64,000 nt of DNA. Source: Paenibacillus sp. IHBB 10380. Its GTDB lineage: Bacteria; Bacillota; Bacilli; Paenibacillales; Paenibacillaceae. Each line of letters begins with the position of its first letter. Positions within the stretch are counted from its first letter, which is position 1. The position numbers were made by a program, and so were the translations under genes. Of this stretch, positions 8,659 through 17,785 are shown piece after piece. The notes below the pieces were generated by a model. That model searched no databases, was not told the origin of the DNA, and saw nothing but the letters and a program-made list of their open reading frames with translations. The stretch spans positions 868,001 to 932,000 of the forward strand of contig NZ_CP010976.1 of NCBI RefSeq assembly GCF_000949425.1, in the 5' to 3' direction.

Positions 8659-9924
8659 TTGAGCAACAATGACATCATTGTTAGTTTGGACATCGGTACA
8701 TCCAAAGTTCGTGCTATTATTGGGGAAGTGAATAATGGAACCTTTAATATTATTGGAGTTGGATCTGCCGACTCAGAGGGAATACGCAAAGGCGCAATTG
8801 TAGATATTGATCATACCGTACAATCCATCCGTAGTGCAGTTGAACATGCGGAACGTATGGTCGGTATTCAAATATCTGAAGTATATGTCGGCATTTCTGG
8901 GAATCATATTGGACTTCAATCTAGCCACGGAGTTGTGGCTGTGTCGAACGAGGATCGGGAAATCGGGGAAGAAGATATTGAACGTGTGCTTAAAGCGGCA
9001 GAAGTTGTCGCACTCCCTCCAGATCGGGAAATTATTGATGTGTTTGCTAAACAGTACGTAGTAGACGGTCTCGAAGGGATTCAAGATCCACGGGGTATGA
9101 TTGGTGTCCGTCTAGAAGTAGAAGCCATCATCATTACCGGCGCTAAGACAGCTATACATAATCTTTTGCGTTGTGTAGAGAAATCGGGTCTGAAGATCAA
9201 AGATTTGGTCTTGATGTCATTGGGTGCTGGACAAATGGCTTTATCCAAGGATGAGAAAACGATGGGTTCTGTTCTTGTAGATATCGGTGCAGGAACGACG
9301 AGTATTGCTATCTTTGAAGGCGGAACGATGGTAGCGAATTCTACACTTCCTATTGGAGGGGAGTACGTAACTAACGATATTGCCTATGGATTACGGACGT
9401 TGACTGATCAAGCTGAGAAAGTGAAGTTGAAATATGGATGTGCTGTCATTGAGGATGCTGCTCCAGATGTTATATTTAAAGTAACTCGCATTGGTAGCAA
9501 CGTAGAAAAGGAATTCACACAGCAGGATTTGGCTGCCATTATTGAGCCTCGAATCCAAGAAATATTCCATCTCCTTCATCAAGAAGTGAAACGTCTAGGT
9601 TACAGTGAGCTTCCTGGAGGTTATATACTAACGGGAGGTACGGTATCTATGCCTGGAGTTCTGCAGGTAGCACAAGTTGAACTTGCTGCTTCTGTCCGTA
9701 TTGCTGTGCCGGATTATATCGGGGTCAGAGATCCAGGATTCACTAGTGGTGTTGGTATACTCTACAATGTGATACGGAATATCCGTGTGCGTAGTAATAC
9801 TACTGTGAGCAATAAAAAACCACCAAACCGCAACAATAAAGCAAATCCTGCGTCCAATCAAGGGAAGCCCCAAAAACCAGGTTTGGTAGAACGCGTCAAA
9901 AACATGTTCAGTGAATTTATATAA
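8659..9924 (+). CDS. ftsA: Cell division protein FtsA
   Basis: Actin-like ATPase that tethers FtsZ filaments to the membrane. Signatures: IVSLDIGTSKVRAIIGEV (phosphate 1), VDIGAGTTSIAIFEGG (phosphate 2) and ILTGGTVSMPGV (adenosine). The C-terminal VERVKNMFSEFI is an amphipathic membrane-targeting helix. TTG at 8659 with AGGAGG upstream is preferred over an in-frame TTG at 8623, giving 421 residues. ftsZ follows 58 bp later. Confidence 0.95.
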   Translation: MSNNDIIVSLDIGTSKVRAIIGEVNNGTFNIIGVGSADSEGIRKGAIVDIDHTVQSIRSAVEHAERMVGIQISEVYVGISGNHIGLQSSHGVVAVSNEDREIGEEDIERVLKAAEVVALPPDREIIDVFAKQYVVDGLEGIQDPRGMIGVRLEVEAIIITGAKTAIHNLLRCVEKSGLKIKDLVLMSLGAGQMALSKDEKTMGSVLVDIGAGTTSIAIFEGGTMVANSTLPIGGEYVTNDIAYGLRTLTDQAEKVKLKYGCAVIEDAAPDVIFKVTRIGSNVEKEFTQQDLAAIIEPRIQEIFHLLHQEVKRLGYSELPGGYILTGGTVSMPGVLQVAQVELAASVRIAVPDYIGVRDPGFTSGVGILYNVIRNIRVRSNTTVSNKKPPNRNNKANPASNQGKPQKPGLVERVKNMFSEFI

Positions 9925-9982
9925 GGTGTTCATATAAGAGTGAACGGACCATCCATGCACAAAGAGGGGGAGATGGAATAGT

Positions 9983-11104
9983 ATGTTGGAATTTGACTTT
10001 GAAATGGAGAGTTTAGCCCAAATAAAAGTGATTGGTGTAGGGGGTGGAGGCAGTAATGCTGTAAACCGAATGATCGAGAATGGTGTACAGGGTGTAGAAT
10101 TCATTACTGTAAATACCGACGCTCAAGCCTTGCATATGGCTAAATCAGAACACAAATTACAAATTGGAGACAAGCTTACAAGAGGTCTCGGAGCTGGTGC
10201 CAATCCTGAGGTAGGAAAGAAAGCAGCGGAAGAGTCTCGTGACTTGATCTCGAACACATTGAAGGGTGCCGATATGGTATTCGTTACTGCAGGAATGGGT
10301 GGCGGTACAGGTACGGGTGCAGCTCCTGTCATTGCTGAGATTGCTAGAGAGTGTGGAGCGTTAACAGTCGGAGTGGTTACACGTCCTTTTACGTTTGAAG
10401 GTCGTAAACGTTTCTCACAAGCAGAACTAGGAATTGAAGCTCTGAAAGAAAAAGTTGACACTTTAATCGTTATTCCAAATGATCGTTTGTTGGAAATTGT
10501 AGATAAGAAGACACCTATGCTGGAAGCATTCCGTGAAGCAGATAATGTTCTTCGTCAAGCAGTTCAAGGCATATCTGACCTCATTGCAGTTCCAGGTCTT
10601 ATCAACCTTGACTTTGCAGACGTTAAGACGATCATGACTGAGCGCGGATCTGCTTTAATGGGTATCGGATTAGCTTCAGGTGAGAACCGTGCAGCAGAAG
10701 CAGCACGTAAGGCAATTATGAGTCCACTACTTGAGACTTCTATCGAAGGAGCTCGGGGTGTTATCATGAATATTACAGGGGGTTCTAATTTATCTCTGTA
10801 TGAAGTGAATGAGGCTGCAGAGATTGTCACTTCAGCTTCTGATCCGGATGTGAATATGATCTTTGGTGCTATCATTGAAGAAGATATGAAGGAAGAGATT
10901 AAGGTGACGGTGATTGCTACTGGATTTGAGCATAAGCCATCCACGCAACATATGCCAATTCGTAAACCAGGAGCAGGAACGCCTGAGACTGAACCAACAG
11001 ACAATCGTAGTAACAATTTACGACCTTTTGGTAATCAGCCAAGCAATGAACAGTTGGATATTCCGACCTTCTTGCGAAATCGTTCCCGTCAGAACAACGA
11101 TTAA
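9983..11104 (+). CDS. ftsZ: Cell division protein FtsZ
   Basis: Tubulin-like GTPase forming the Z ring. The GTP-binding signature [18 protein letters not shown], the N-terminal [17 protein letters not shown] and the T7-loop region [11 protein letters not shown] are all present. The C-terminal DIPTFLRNR is the conserved peptide that binds FtsA, SepF and EzrA. 373 residues. A strong rho-independent terminator follows 26 bp later, ending the dcw transcription unit. Confidence 0.98.
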   Translation: MLEFDFEMESLAQIKVIGVGGGGSNAVNRMIENGVQGVEFITVNTDAQALHMAKSEHKLQIGDKLTRGLGAGANPEVGKKAAEESRDLISNTLKGADMVFVTAGMGGGTGTGAAPVIAEIARECGALTVGVVTRPFTFEGRKRFSQAELGIEALKEKVDTLIVIPNDRLLEIVDKKTPMLEAFREADNVLRQAVQGISDLIAVPGLINLDFADVKTIMTERGSALMGIGLASGENRAAEAARKAIMSPLLETSIEGARGVIMNITGGSNLSLYEVNEAAEIVTSASDPDVNMIFGAIIEEDMKEEIKVTVIATGFEHKPSTQHMPIRKPGAGTPETEPTDNRSNNLRPFGNQPSNEQLDIPTFLRNRSRQNND

Positions 11105-11129
11105 CTTTCCTATATAGTTCAAAAAAAAA

Positions 11130-11169
11130 GCCCGTTATTTCTTTCTAAAGAAATAACGGGCTTTTTTTA
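11130..11169 (+). terminator. Rho-independent terminator after ftsZ
   Basis: A 15-bp perfect stem: GCCCGTTATTTCTTT (11130-11144) pairs with AAAGAAATAACGGGC (11147-11161), followed by seven T. An A run precedes it, so it may also act on the other strand. Confidence 0.95.
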
Positions 11170-11329
11170 AATATAAGAAAGTATAAGTTTCAATATACTA
11201 TGCTTAAATTTCTAAGAGAAACGATTACTGTCCCTTTAAGGACGGTCGTATCTTCTTGTTTGTTTATGGTATCGATCAAAGTTTGTCCTCCTTGTTTATC
11301 ATGAGATATCTTGGTTCAAGTAACATCAA

Positions 11330-11396
11330 TCGACAAAAAAAGTTCCGTGATCCCTCCTAGGTTTTGACAGACTTTGAAACATAATCTTCTTATACT
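11330..11396 (+). promoter_or_regulatory. Spo0A-type spoIIG promoter with long spacer
   Basis: TTGACA (11364-11369) and TATACT (11391-11396) are near-consensus sigma-A boxes 21 bp apart. The B. subtilis spoIIG promoter is known for a 22-bp spacer and for activation by phosphorylated Spo0A bound over and upstream of -35. A TCGACAA match to the 0A box lies at 11330-11336, and TTTGACA overlaps the -35. The rest of 11,170-11,488 has no gene. Confidence 0.7.
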
Positions 11397-11488
11397 AAAC
11401 ACATCTCCCAAAAATATAAAAGAAAACGAGTTGGATTCAGCGATTCTGAGGCTTCTTTGAAGATTCCAAGCGTTGATAGGTGAAGACA

Positions 11489-12463
11489 ATGATTGTTTAT
11501 ATCGATCTTATTTTTATGACTAACCTACTTATCGATGGTTCTCTTCTATGGCTTACTGGCTGGATGCGTAAGATCACAATGCAGTGGTGGCGTATACTTC
11601 TATCGGCAGTGGTAGGGGCGTTATATGTCATGATGATGTTTGTACCACAGCTTTCTTTTATGTTTACCTTTCTAATAAAGTTTGGGCTTTCATTGATTAT
11701 GCTGTTGGTGGCTTTTGGTTTTAGAAGTCTTCAAAACTATATACGTAATATAGGATCTTTCTATATTATCAATTTTGCAGCAGCTGGTGGAATTATTGGG
11801 ATACATTATTTGTTGCAAAGTTCTAGTGAGTTATGGAGTGGGATTTGGTTTACGACATCAGGAGGTCTTTCTTTTGAATTGAAAATTGGGTTTTGGTTCA
11901 TATTTATTGTTTTTTTTATCGTTATGATATGGTTCAAAATCGTACAGTCGTCAAGGAATAAATTAGTGAATAGGCATACTTATTTAGGAGAAGTGACAGT
12001 TCATATTGGGGGTCAAAGTGTGAGCTGCACAGGACTGTTGGATACAGGTAATCAATTAAGTGATCCATTAACACGGATGCCTGTAATGATCATGGAAGTG
12101 GCACTTTGGGAAGATCATCTACCTGCTTCTTGGAAGGGGAAATTGGCTGAAGGAGAAGCGGACAAACTAGTAGTTGAGCTTGGAGAGGATGAAAAATTCG
12201 CTTGGCAGGATCGGCTTAGACTTGTTCCATACCGTGGTGTCAACCGTGGCACTGCTTTTATGCTTGCGCTTAAACCCGACTCTGTTGAGGTTGTAATGGA
12301 GGGTAAGGTCACGATTACTACTAGGGTTCTTGTAGGCCTCGATAGTGGGATACTTTCGACGGAGAGAGCTTATAGGGCTATCATTCATCCTGACTTAGTA
12401 CAGGAGGACAGTGCATCGCTAGAGGTGCATCACACGAAGTCAGCACCCGTTCCGCCTATTTAA
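11489..12463 (+). CDS. spoIIGA: Pro-sigma-E processing aspartic protease SpoIIGA
   Basis: Membrane protease that cleaves the pro-peptide of sigma-E in the mother cell after a SpoIIR signal from the forespore. About five N-terminal membrane segments (residues 1-155) are followed by a soluble domain with the aspartic protease motif GLLDTGNQL. The ATG at 11489 (MIVYIDLIF) lines up with the known start MKIYLDVIW; a GTG at 11480 is an alternative. It precedes sigE, its substrate. Confidence 0.94.
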   Translation: MIVYIDLIFMTNLLIDGSLLWLTGWMRKITMQWWRILLSAVVGALYVMMMFVPQLSFMFTFLIKFGLSLIMLLVAFGFRSLQNYIRNIGSFYIINFAAAGGIIGIHYLLQSSSELWSGIWFTTSGGLSFELKIGFWFIFIVFFIVMIWFKIVQSSRNKLVNRHTYLGEVTVHIGGQSVSCTGLLDTGNQLSDPLTRMPVMIMEVALWEDHLPASWKGKLAEGEADKLVVELGEDEKFAWQDRLRLVPYRGVNRGTAFMLALKPDSVEVVMEGKVTITTRVLVGLDSGILSTERAYRAIIHPDLVQEDSASLEVHHTKSAPVPPI

Positions 12464-12480
12464 TATTGTAATAGTAAAAA

Positions 12481-12594
12481 TGCTACGAAGTTAGTTTTCC
12501 TATGGAAAACTAAGCTCATGCTTACGAAGTTAGTTTTCCTAAGGAAAACTAAGCCCATGCTTACGAAGTTAGTTTTCCTAAGGAAAACTCTAGG
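12481..12594 (+). repeat. Three tandem 38-39 bp repeats, each a palindrome, upstream of sigE
   Basis: Copies start at 12481, 12519 and 12558. Each has TACGAAGTTAGTTTTCC followed by a mirror arm, so AGTTTTCCTAAGGAAAACT (copies 2 and 3) can fold into a 9-bp hairpin. Copy 1 has one base change (TAT for TAA). The last copy ends right before the sigE ribosome binding site. The frame across the repeats is open and joins sigE, but no ribosome site supports translation there. Confidence 0.9.
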
Positions 12595-12604
12595 AGGAGT
12601 ATAT

Positions 12605-13327
12605 ATGATGGTTAAATGGAGATTAGTATTACAAGTTCAGTATTACCGAGTTCTTTTTTATTTAGGAATGAAAAGTGATGAAGTCTATTACATAGGAGGA
12701 AGCGAAGCACTCCCACCACCGTTAACGCGTGAGGAGGAGGAATATTTACTGCAAAGACTTTCTACTGGCGATGCGGCTATTCGCGCCATGCTGATTGAAC
12801 GGAATCTACGATTAGTTGTGTACATTGCTCGTAAATTCGAGAATACAGGTATTAACATTGAGGATCTAGTATCTATCGGTGCTATAGGTCTAATTAAAGC
12901 TGTGAATACGTTTGACCCAGAGAAGAAAATTAAATTAGCAACTTATGCGTCACGTTGTATTGAGAATGAGATATTAATGTATTTACGTCGTAATAATAAA
13001 ATTCGCAGTGAGGTTTCTTTTGATGAACCTTTGAACATTGATTGGGATGGAAACGAGCTATTACTCTCAGATGTACTTGGTACAGAGAATGATACAATCT
13101 ATCGCAATATAGAAGAACAAGTAGACCGTAAATTACTGCATAAGGCACTCGATAAATTGAGTGAACGAGAACGGACGATTATGGAGCTTCGATTCGGATT
13201 ACAGGATGGGGAAGAGAAAACACAAAAAGATGTAGCCGATATGTTGGGGATATCACAGTCCTATATATCGCGCTTGGAGAAGCGGATTATTAAAAGGTTA
13301 CGTAAAGAATTTAATAAAATGGTGTAG
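12605..13327 (+). CDS. sigE: RNA polymerase sporulation sigma factor, pro-sigma-E
   Basis: Early mother-cell sigma factor, made as an inactive precursor and cut by SpoIIGA. The mature part is nearly identical in wording to the known family ([57 protein letters not shown]). The first ~29 residues are the hydrophobic pro-sequence. ATG at 12605 behind TAGGAGGAG gives 240 residues against 239 in B. subtilis; an upstream in-frame start at 12518 would run through the repeats and is unlikely. Confidence 0.97.
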   Translation: MMVKWRLVLQVQYYRVLFYLGMKSDEVYYIGGSEALPPPLTREEEEYLLQRLSTGDAAIRAMLIERNLRLVVYIARKFENTGINIEDLVSIGAIGLIKAVNTFDPEKKIKLATYASRCIENEILMYLRRNNKIRSEVSFDEPLNIDWDGNELLLSDVLGTENDTIYRNIEEQVDRKLLHKALDKLSERERTIMELRFGLQDGEEKTQKDVADMLGISQSYISRLEKRIIKRLRKEFNKMV

Positions 13328-13357
13328 CGGATTCATAATTATGAGGAATAAAATGAG

Positions 13358-13399
13358 CCTTCCGGGAGATAATGTACATTAATGTTTCTCCTTGGGAGG
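13358..13399 (+). promoter_or_regulatory. Hairpin masking the sigG ribosome binding site
   Basis: CCTTCC (13358-13363) can pair with the ribosome site GGGAGG (13394-13399), one G-U pair. Just inside, GGAGA (13365-13369) pairs with TCTCC (13387-13391), around the palindrome TAATGTACATTA. A leader hairpin that lowers sigG translation is described in B. subtilis; this looks like the same design. Confidence 0.65.
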
Positions 13400-13408
13400 T
13401 AAATCATC

Positions 13409-14191
13409 ATGACTCGAAACAAAGTCGAAATATGTGGCGTGGATACCGCGAAGTTACCGGTACTAACGAATGTAGAAATGCGGGAGTTGTTCCACAACCT
13501 TCAGCAAAATAATGAACGATCAGCTAGAGAAAAGTTGGTTAATGGTAATTTGAGGTTAGTACTCAGTGTGATACAAAGATTCAATAATCGGGGAGAGTTT
13601 GTCGATGATTTGTTCCAAGTGGGCTGCATTGGCCTAATGAAGGCTATTGATAATTTCGATTTAGGACAAAACGTAAAATTCTCAACGTATGCTGTACCTA
13701 TGATCATTGGAGAAATCCGTCGATACTTGCGAGATAATAACCCTATTCGGGTATCACGTTCTTTACGTGATATTGCTTACAAGGCACTACAAGTTCGTGA
13801 TTCCTTGACCAATCAGAATTCAAGGGAACCTACAATTTTTGAAATTTCTGCAGCGCTCAATGTGCCGAAGGAAGATGTTGTATTCGCTCTAGATGCTATT
13901 CAGGACCCTGTATCGTTATTTGAACCCATTTATCATGATGGGGGTGATCCTATTTACGTTATGGACCAGATTAGCGATGATCGAAATAAGGATGTATCCT
14001 GGATTGAGGAGATTGCTTTGCGTGAGGCAATGCATCGGTTAGGTCAACGCGAGAAAATGATATTATCTAAGCGTTTTTTTGAAGGGAAAACACAGATGGA
14101 AGTCGCTGAAGAAATAGGGATCTCGCAGGCTCAAGTATCAAGACTGGAGAAATCTGCTATCCAACAAATGCATAAATATGTGAAGACCTAA
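13409..14191 (+). CDS. sigG: RNA polymerase sporulation sigma factor, sigma-G
   Basis: Late forespore sigma factor. Family wording is clear: MTRNKVEICGVDTAKLPVL, NLRLVLSVIQRFNNRGE, DNFDLGQNVKFSTYAVPMI, and the region 4.2 helix-turn-helix GISQAQVSRLEKSAI. 260 residues, as in B. subtilis. It follows sigE by 81 bp; its ribosome site is within a hairpin that probably tunes translation. A terminator lies 48 bp after the stop. Confidence 0.97.
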   Translation: MTRNKVEICGVDTAKLPVLTNVEMRELFHNLQQNNERSAREKLVNGNLRLVLSVIQRFNNRGEFVDDLFQVGCIGLMKAIDNFDLGQNVKFSTYAVPMIIGEIRRYLRDNNPIRVSRSLRDIAYKALQVRDSLTNQNSREPTIFEISAALNVPKEDVVFALDAIQDPVSLFEPIYHDGGDPIYVMDQISDDRNKDVSWIEEIALREAMHRLGQREKMILSKRFFEGKTQMEVAEEIGISQAQVSRLEKSAIQQMHKYVKT

Positions 14192-14239
14192 AGCGAAAAT
14201 AAATATTAGTGAGATATTAGAGTCACAACAAATATCCAA

Positions 14240-14269
14240 AACGATCCCATCCGCGGATCGTTTTTTTAT
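14240..14269 (+). terminator. Rho-independent terminator after sigG
   Basis: AACGATCC (14240-14247) pairs with GGATCGTT (14255-14262) around a 7-base loop, followed by a T run. Confidence 0.9.
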
Positions 14270-14382
14270 TTATCTTATGAAAACAAGACATTTTACGCAT
14301 TAGTTACATATATTAACGATATACTATTTTTTCTTTGAGGTGTGATTATGTGATTCCAGAAAAACAAATGGTGGGGATAAAG

Positions 14383-14673
14383 ATGAAAATCTCCGATTTT
14401 CAAACTAAAGATGTAATAAATATTGTGGATGGAAAACGATTAGGGCAGATAAGTGATTTAGAGCTTGATCTACGCCAGGGACGAATTGAGGCAATAGTGG
14501 TACCTACGAATAGTAGGTTTATGGGGATTTTTGGTGGGGGAAGTGATCTAATTATTCCGTGGCATAATATTGTGAAGATTGGATCGGATGTTGTTCTTGT
14601 GAAGATGGAGGAAGTAAAGGCAGCGCCAGAGGAGAATGAGAGGCTTGAAAGGGGAGATAGGAGATCGTATTAA
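14383..14673 (+). CDS. ylmC: YlmC/YmxH family PRC-barrel sporulation protein
   Basis: Small PRC-barrel protein of unclear role, conserved after sigG in spore formers. The ATG at 14383 gives 96 residues starting MKISDFQTKDVINIVDGKRLG, which lines up with B. subtilis YlmC (ISEFQVKDVVNV). The barrel repeat GRIEAIVVPTNSRFMGIFGGG and the PWHNIVKIG end are typical. An upstream in-frame start at 14335 is possible but has a worse ribosome site. pgeF follows. Confidence 0.88.
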   Translation: MKISDFQTKDVINIVDGKRLGQISDLELDLRQGRIEAIVVPTNSRFMGIFGGGSDLIIPWHNIVKIGSDVVLVKMEEVKAAPEENERLERGDRRSY

Positions 14674-14722
14674 GGGGAATTCAGACTCCTTAATATGGTA
14701 CACTGAAATAGAGGTGAGGAGA

Positions 14723-15562
14723 ATGGAACCGTTTGTAAAGAGAACAGATACTGAAGAAGCACTATTTATGTTAGAACCTTGGAAGCACTATAATGGGTTG
14801 ACGGCTGGTTTTACAGGTAGGCATGGGGGTAGGGGCTCAATTCCATATGATAGCTTAAACTGTGCTTTCCATGTGGGAGATGACCCGACTGATGTTATAG
14901 ATAATCGTAGTAAAGTTGCAGAGACGCTTGGATACTCTCTGGAGTCATGGACATGTGGCGAACAAGTGCATAGTCGTAACATCGCAATCGTGAGGGAAGA
15001 AGACGTTGGACGGGGTTGCCGTGATCGTACTTCTGCGATTCAGGACACGGATGGCTTGTTGACTAATGTTCCTGGTGTGCTTTTAACCTCATTCTATGCT
15101 GACTGTGTGCCATTGTATTTCTATGATCCTGTGAAGCAGGTTGTAGGTCTTGCGCATGCTGGTTGGAAGGGAACTGTAGCACAGATCGCATTGCATATGG
15201 TACAAAAGATGGAGCAGCAGTACGGTAGTCATGGTTATGATATTGTAGCCGCTATAGGTCCATCAATTGGTTCATGTTGCTATGAGGTTGATGATCAAGT
15301 GATGTCAAAGGTTTACGATTTAGAAAAAGTTGTTATGGATAATGAAAAGTATTCATCATCGTGGTATTCAAACAAAAAAAATGGAAAAACGATGCTTAAC
15401 TTGAAAGAAATGAACCGACACCTTATGATAAAAGCAGGAATATTGCCGATTCATATCGAATGTACAACATGGTGTACAAGCTGCAATACCGATTTGTTCT
15501 TCTCCTTTCGTAAGGATGGCGGAGTTACAGGACGTATGGCAAGCTGGATTGGCTTAAAGTAA
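14723..15562 (+). CDS. pgeF: Purine nucleoside phosphorylase / laccase-domain protein (YlmD, PgeF)
   Basis: Multicopper-oxidase-like fold family; recent work on relatives shows purine nucleoside phosphorylase and peptidoglycan-editing roles. Metal-ligand motifs are visible: CGEQVHS, ADCVPLYFYDP, HAGWKGT, and the end CTTCNTDLFFSFR-type stretch (here with an extra WCTS). ATG at 14723 behind GAGGTGAGGAGA gives 279 residues. It is the second gene of the ylm block, 14 bp ahead of ylmE. Confidence 0.9.
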   Translation: MEPFVKRTDTEEALFMLEPWKHYNGLTAGFTGRHGGRGSIPYDSLNCAFHVGDDPTDVIDNRSKVAETLGYSLESWTCGEQVHSRNIAIVREEDVGRGCRDRTSAIQDTDGLLTNVPGVLLTSFYADCVPLYFYDPVKQVVGLAHAGWKGTVAQIALHMVQKMEQQYGSHGYDIVAAIGPSIGSCCYEVDDQVMSKVYDLEKVVMDNEKYSSSWYSNKKNGKTMLNLKEMNRHLMIKAGILPIHIECTTWCTSCNTDLFFSFRKDGGVTGRMASWIGLK

Positions 15563-15576
15563 AGGTGGATTTTCAA

Positions 15577-16269
15577 ATGACATTACAAGAACGGATAGAG
15601 GATGTAGAATTTCGCATAAATCAGGCTTGTCTTAGAAGTGGTAGGTCACGAGAAGAAGTTCATGTTATTGCTGTGACTAAGTATGTGTCCATGGATATGA
15701 CAGCTGAGGTATTGAACCATCAAGAGCTAATGCATGTTGGGGAGAACCGCTGGCAAGACGCACAGGCTAAGTGGAACGAGTTAGGCCATTTAGGCATTTG
15801 GCATTTCATTGGACATCTTCAGACAAATAAGGTCAAAGATGTCATAGATAAATTTCAATATATTCATTCACTTGATCGATTTTCTCTGGCACAGGAATTA
15901 GAAAAGAAGGCGCAAGCGTTAGATATGGAAGTACAGACCTTCGTACAAGTGAACATTTCAGGAGAAGATACAAAGTATGGATTACAGCCTGATAAGGTAG
16001 CGGATTTCCTAAGAGAGATTCAAGATTTCACACATATTAAGGTTGTTGGATTAATGACTATGGCCCCGTTTGAGGGGAACGCTGAAGAAACACGTCCTGT
16101 ATTCCGTGGATTAAGAGAACTTAGAGATGACCTTAACCGCCAGGCGTTAACACGTGAGCCGATTGTGGGTTTATCAATGGGGATGTCGAATGATTTCGAA
16201 GTGGCCATTGAAGAAGGGGCAACTTGGGTACGCCTAGGTACGATTCTAGTAGGAAAAGAGGAGGGGTAA
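15577..16269 (+). CDS. ylmE: YggS/YlmE family PLP homeostasis protein
   Basis: Pyridoxal-phosphate-binding single-domain barrel of the YggS/PLPBP family, thought to buffer free PLP. The PLP lysine is in VTKYVS; HVGENRWQDAQAK and the C-terminal GLSMGMSNDFEVAIEEGATWVR-type phosphate loop are clear. ATG at 15577 (AAAGGTGG 7-8 bases upstream) is preferred to GTG at 15565. 230 residues. The next gene sepF begins 2 bp later. Confidence 0.92.
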   Translation: MTLQERIEDVEFRINQACLRSGRSREEVHVIAVTKYVSMDMTAEVLNHQELMHVGENRWQDAQAKWNELGHLGIWHFIGHLQTNKVKDVIDKFQYIHSLDRFSLAQELEKKAQALDMEVQTFVQVNISGEDTKYGLQPDKVADFLREIQDFTHIKVVGLMTMAPFEGNAEETRPVFRGLRELRDDLNRQALTREPIVGLSMGMSNDFEVAIEEGATWVRLGTILVGKEEG

Positions 16270-16271
16270 GG

Positions 16272-16703
16272 ATGGGTGTTATGAATCGATTCATGAATTT
16301 TATGGGGTTGCAAGAGGAAGAAGAAATCGTTGAACGTGAGCCACTTCCTTTTGACGAAGAAGAGCCCGAAGCTTCCAATTTAGAGCCGCGTAAGAATCAA
16401 AGAAATAACGTAGTTAGCATTCACTCACAGAAAAATGTTAAAGTAATACTACAAGAGCCACGTTCTTATGACGAAGCTCAAGAAATTGCCGACCACTTAC
16501 GCTCTCATCGCACTGTAGTTGTTAATTTACAACGTGTACGCAATGACCAAGCGCTGAGAATTATTGATTTCTTGAGCGGTACAGTCTATGCTCTGAGTGG
16601 GAGTATATCCAAAATTGGGGGGAATATATTTCTATGCACCCCAGATACAGTTGAGATTCAAGGGAACATCTCAGAAATTTTAGCTGAAGATCTCCGACAA
16701 TAA
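16272..16703 (+). CDS. sepF: Cell division protein SepF (YlmF)
   Basis: Membrane-anchored FtsZ partner that helps septum assembly. An amphipathic N-terminal helix (MNRFMNFMGLQ) is followed by an acidic linker and the SepF core beginning VKVILQEPRSYDEAQEIADHL, with VVNLQRV and the RIIDFLSGTVYALSGSI dimer region. ATG at 16272 sits behind GAGGGGTAAGG, giving 143 residues. Its place between ylmE and ylmG is the standard one. Confidence 0.94.
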   Translation: MGVMNRFMNFMGLQEEEEIVEREPLPFDEEEPEASNLEPRKNQRNNVVSIHSQKNVKVILQEPRSYDEAQEIADHLRSHRTVVVNLQRVRNDQALRIIDFLSGTVYALSGSISKIGGNIFLCTPDTVEIQGNISEILAEDLRQ

Positions 16704-16724
16704 CAAAAATGAGGTGAACCGAAT

Positions 16725-16994
16725 TTGAATCAGGTTGAGCGGATTATTGATGCTTTATACAACATTTATTTTTACATGATCGTTATTTACATTTTGATGT
16801 CTTGGCTTCCTAATTTACGTGAAAATTTCATAGGGGAACTGCTGGCTAAGCTAGTTGAACCTTACTTGGCTCCGTTCCGTAAATTTATTCCACCGATTAT
16901 GGGGTTGCTTGATATTTCACCAGTGATTGCATTATTCGTATTGCAATTTGCGCTAGTGGGATTGAAGGGGATTCTTCGTTACATCTTCTGGTAA
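16725..16994 (+). CDS. ylmG: YggT family membrane protein YlmG
   Basis: Small YggT-family membrane protein with two membrane segments (about residues 13-27 and 65-88) and the conserved loop LVEPYLAPFRKFIPPIMG. Relatives are implicated in division-site or membrane organisation. TTG start at 16725 behind GAGGTGAACC; 89 residues. Between sepF and ylmH. Confidence 0.9.
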   Translation: MNQVERIIDALYNIYFYMIVIYILMSWLPNLRENFIGELLAKLVEPYLAPFRKFIPPIMGLLDISPVIALFVLQFALVGLKGILRYIFW

Positions 16995-17002
16995 GTAATG
17001 AT

Positions 17003-17785
17003 ATGAGACTAGATATCCAAGAACATTTTCATCCGGATGAACGCGATTTCGTGGACAAAGCATGGGAATGGGTCGTTAATGCTGGAGAATATCATGAATT
17101 AAAGTTAACTGATTTTTTGGATCCGAGACAGGCTTTTATACTTCAGACACTCGTTAATCGGCATCCAGATGTACATATGGCATTGAATGGTGGATGCGAC
17201 GGGGCCGAAAGATGTCGTGCGATTGTTGCCCCTGATTATAGGGAACTTGATAATGAAGATATGGGGTTGTCAGTACTAAGCGTACACTCTGGAGATCAGA
17301 AGTTTCTTGAACTTGATCATGGGGATTATATGGGTTCAATTCTAAGCCTAGGTATTAAGCGTAGTAAGATCGGTGACATTCATGTGCTTGACGATGGCTG
17401 CCATACAGTTGTGAGTCAAGATATTGCTTCTTATCTCCAAATGAATTTAATTCAAGTGCATCGTATCCATGTGCAGAGTGAGATTTTGCCGCTTGAATTA
17501 CTGCGGACAAGCCAAGTCTCACTCGAAACTGTGGACATTACGGTCGCTTCTTTGCGTCTAGACGGAATTAGCAGCGATGCGTACCGATTGAGTCGAAGTA
17601 AAATACTGGTACCGATCAAAGCTGGACGTTGTCGGGTGAATTGGAAGGTTATAGAAGATCCCTCCACTTCTTTAAAAGAAGGGGATATCATCTCCATTCA
17701 AGGCTTGGGGCGTTTCAAGGTGATGGTAGTCAGTGGGGTGACTAAAAAAGGACGATATCGTGTACAAATTGGCAAATTTGTATAA
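17003..17785 (+). CDS. ylmH: S4-domain RNA-binding protein YlmH
   Basis: RNA-binding protein of the YlmH family, recently tied to rescue of stalled ribosomes and peptidyl-tRNA. The N-terminal half has the family wording HFHPDERDFVDKAWEWV and AFILQTLVNRHPDV; the C-terminal S4 fold runs from about residue 180 (SLRLDGISSDAYRLSRSK) to EGDIISIQGLGRFKV. 260 residues. The ribosome site is weak, so it may be translated by coupling to ylmG 8 bp upstream. Confidence 0.92.
   Translation: MRLDIQEHFHPDERDFVDKAWEWVVNAGEYHELKLTDFLDPRQAFILQTLVNRHPDVHMALNGGCDGAERCRAIVAPDYRELDNEDMGLSVLSVHSGDQKFLELDHGDYMGSILSLGIKRSKIGDIHVLDDGCHTVVSQDIASYLQMNLIQVHRIHVQSEILPLELLRTSQVSLETVDITVASLRLDGISSDAYRLSRSKILVPIKAGRCRVNWKVIEDPSTSLKEGDIISIQGLGRFKVMVVSGVTKKGRYRVQIGKFV

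Noticed and set aside
10564..11016. 150-codon minus-strand frame over ftsZ
   Set aside because: Antisense of a conserved gene, with no start signal and no recognisable motif.
12481..12594. Short regular repeats suggesting a CRISPR array
   Set aside because: The three units are contiguous with no variable spacers, and no cas genes are nearby.
12518..12604. Longer sigE reading frame through the repeats
   Set aside because: The strong ribosome site at 12593-12600 and the family length support the ATG at 12605.
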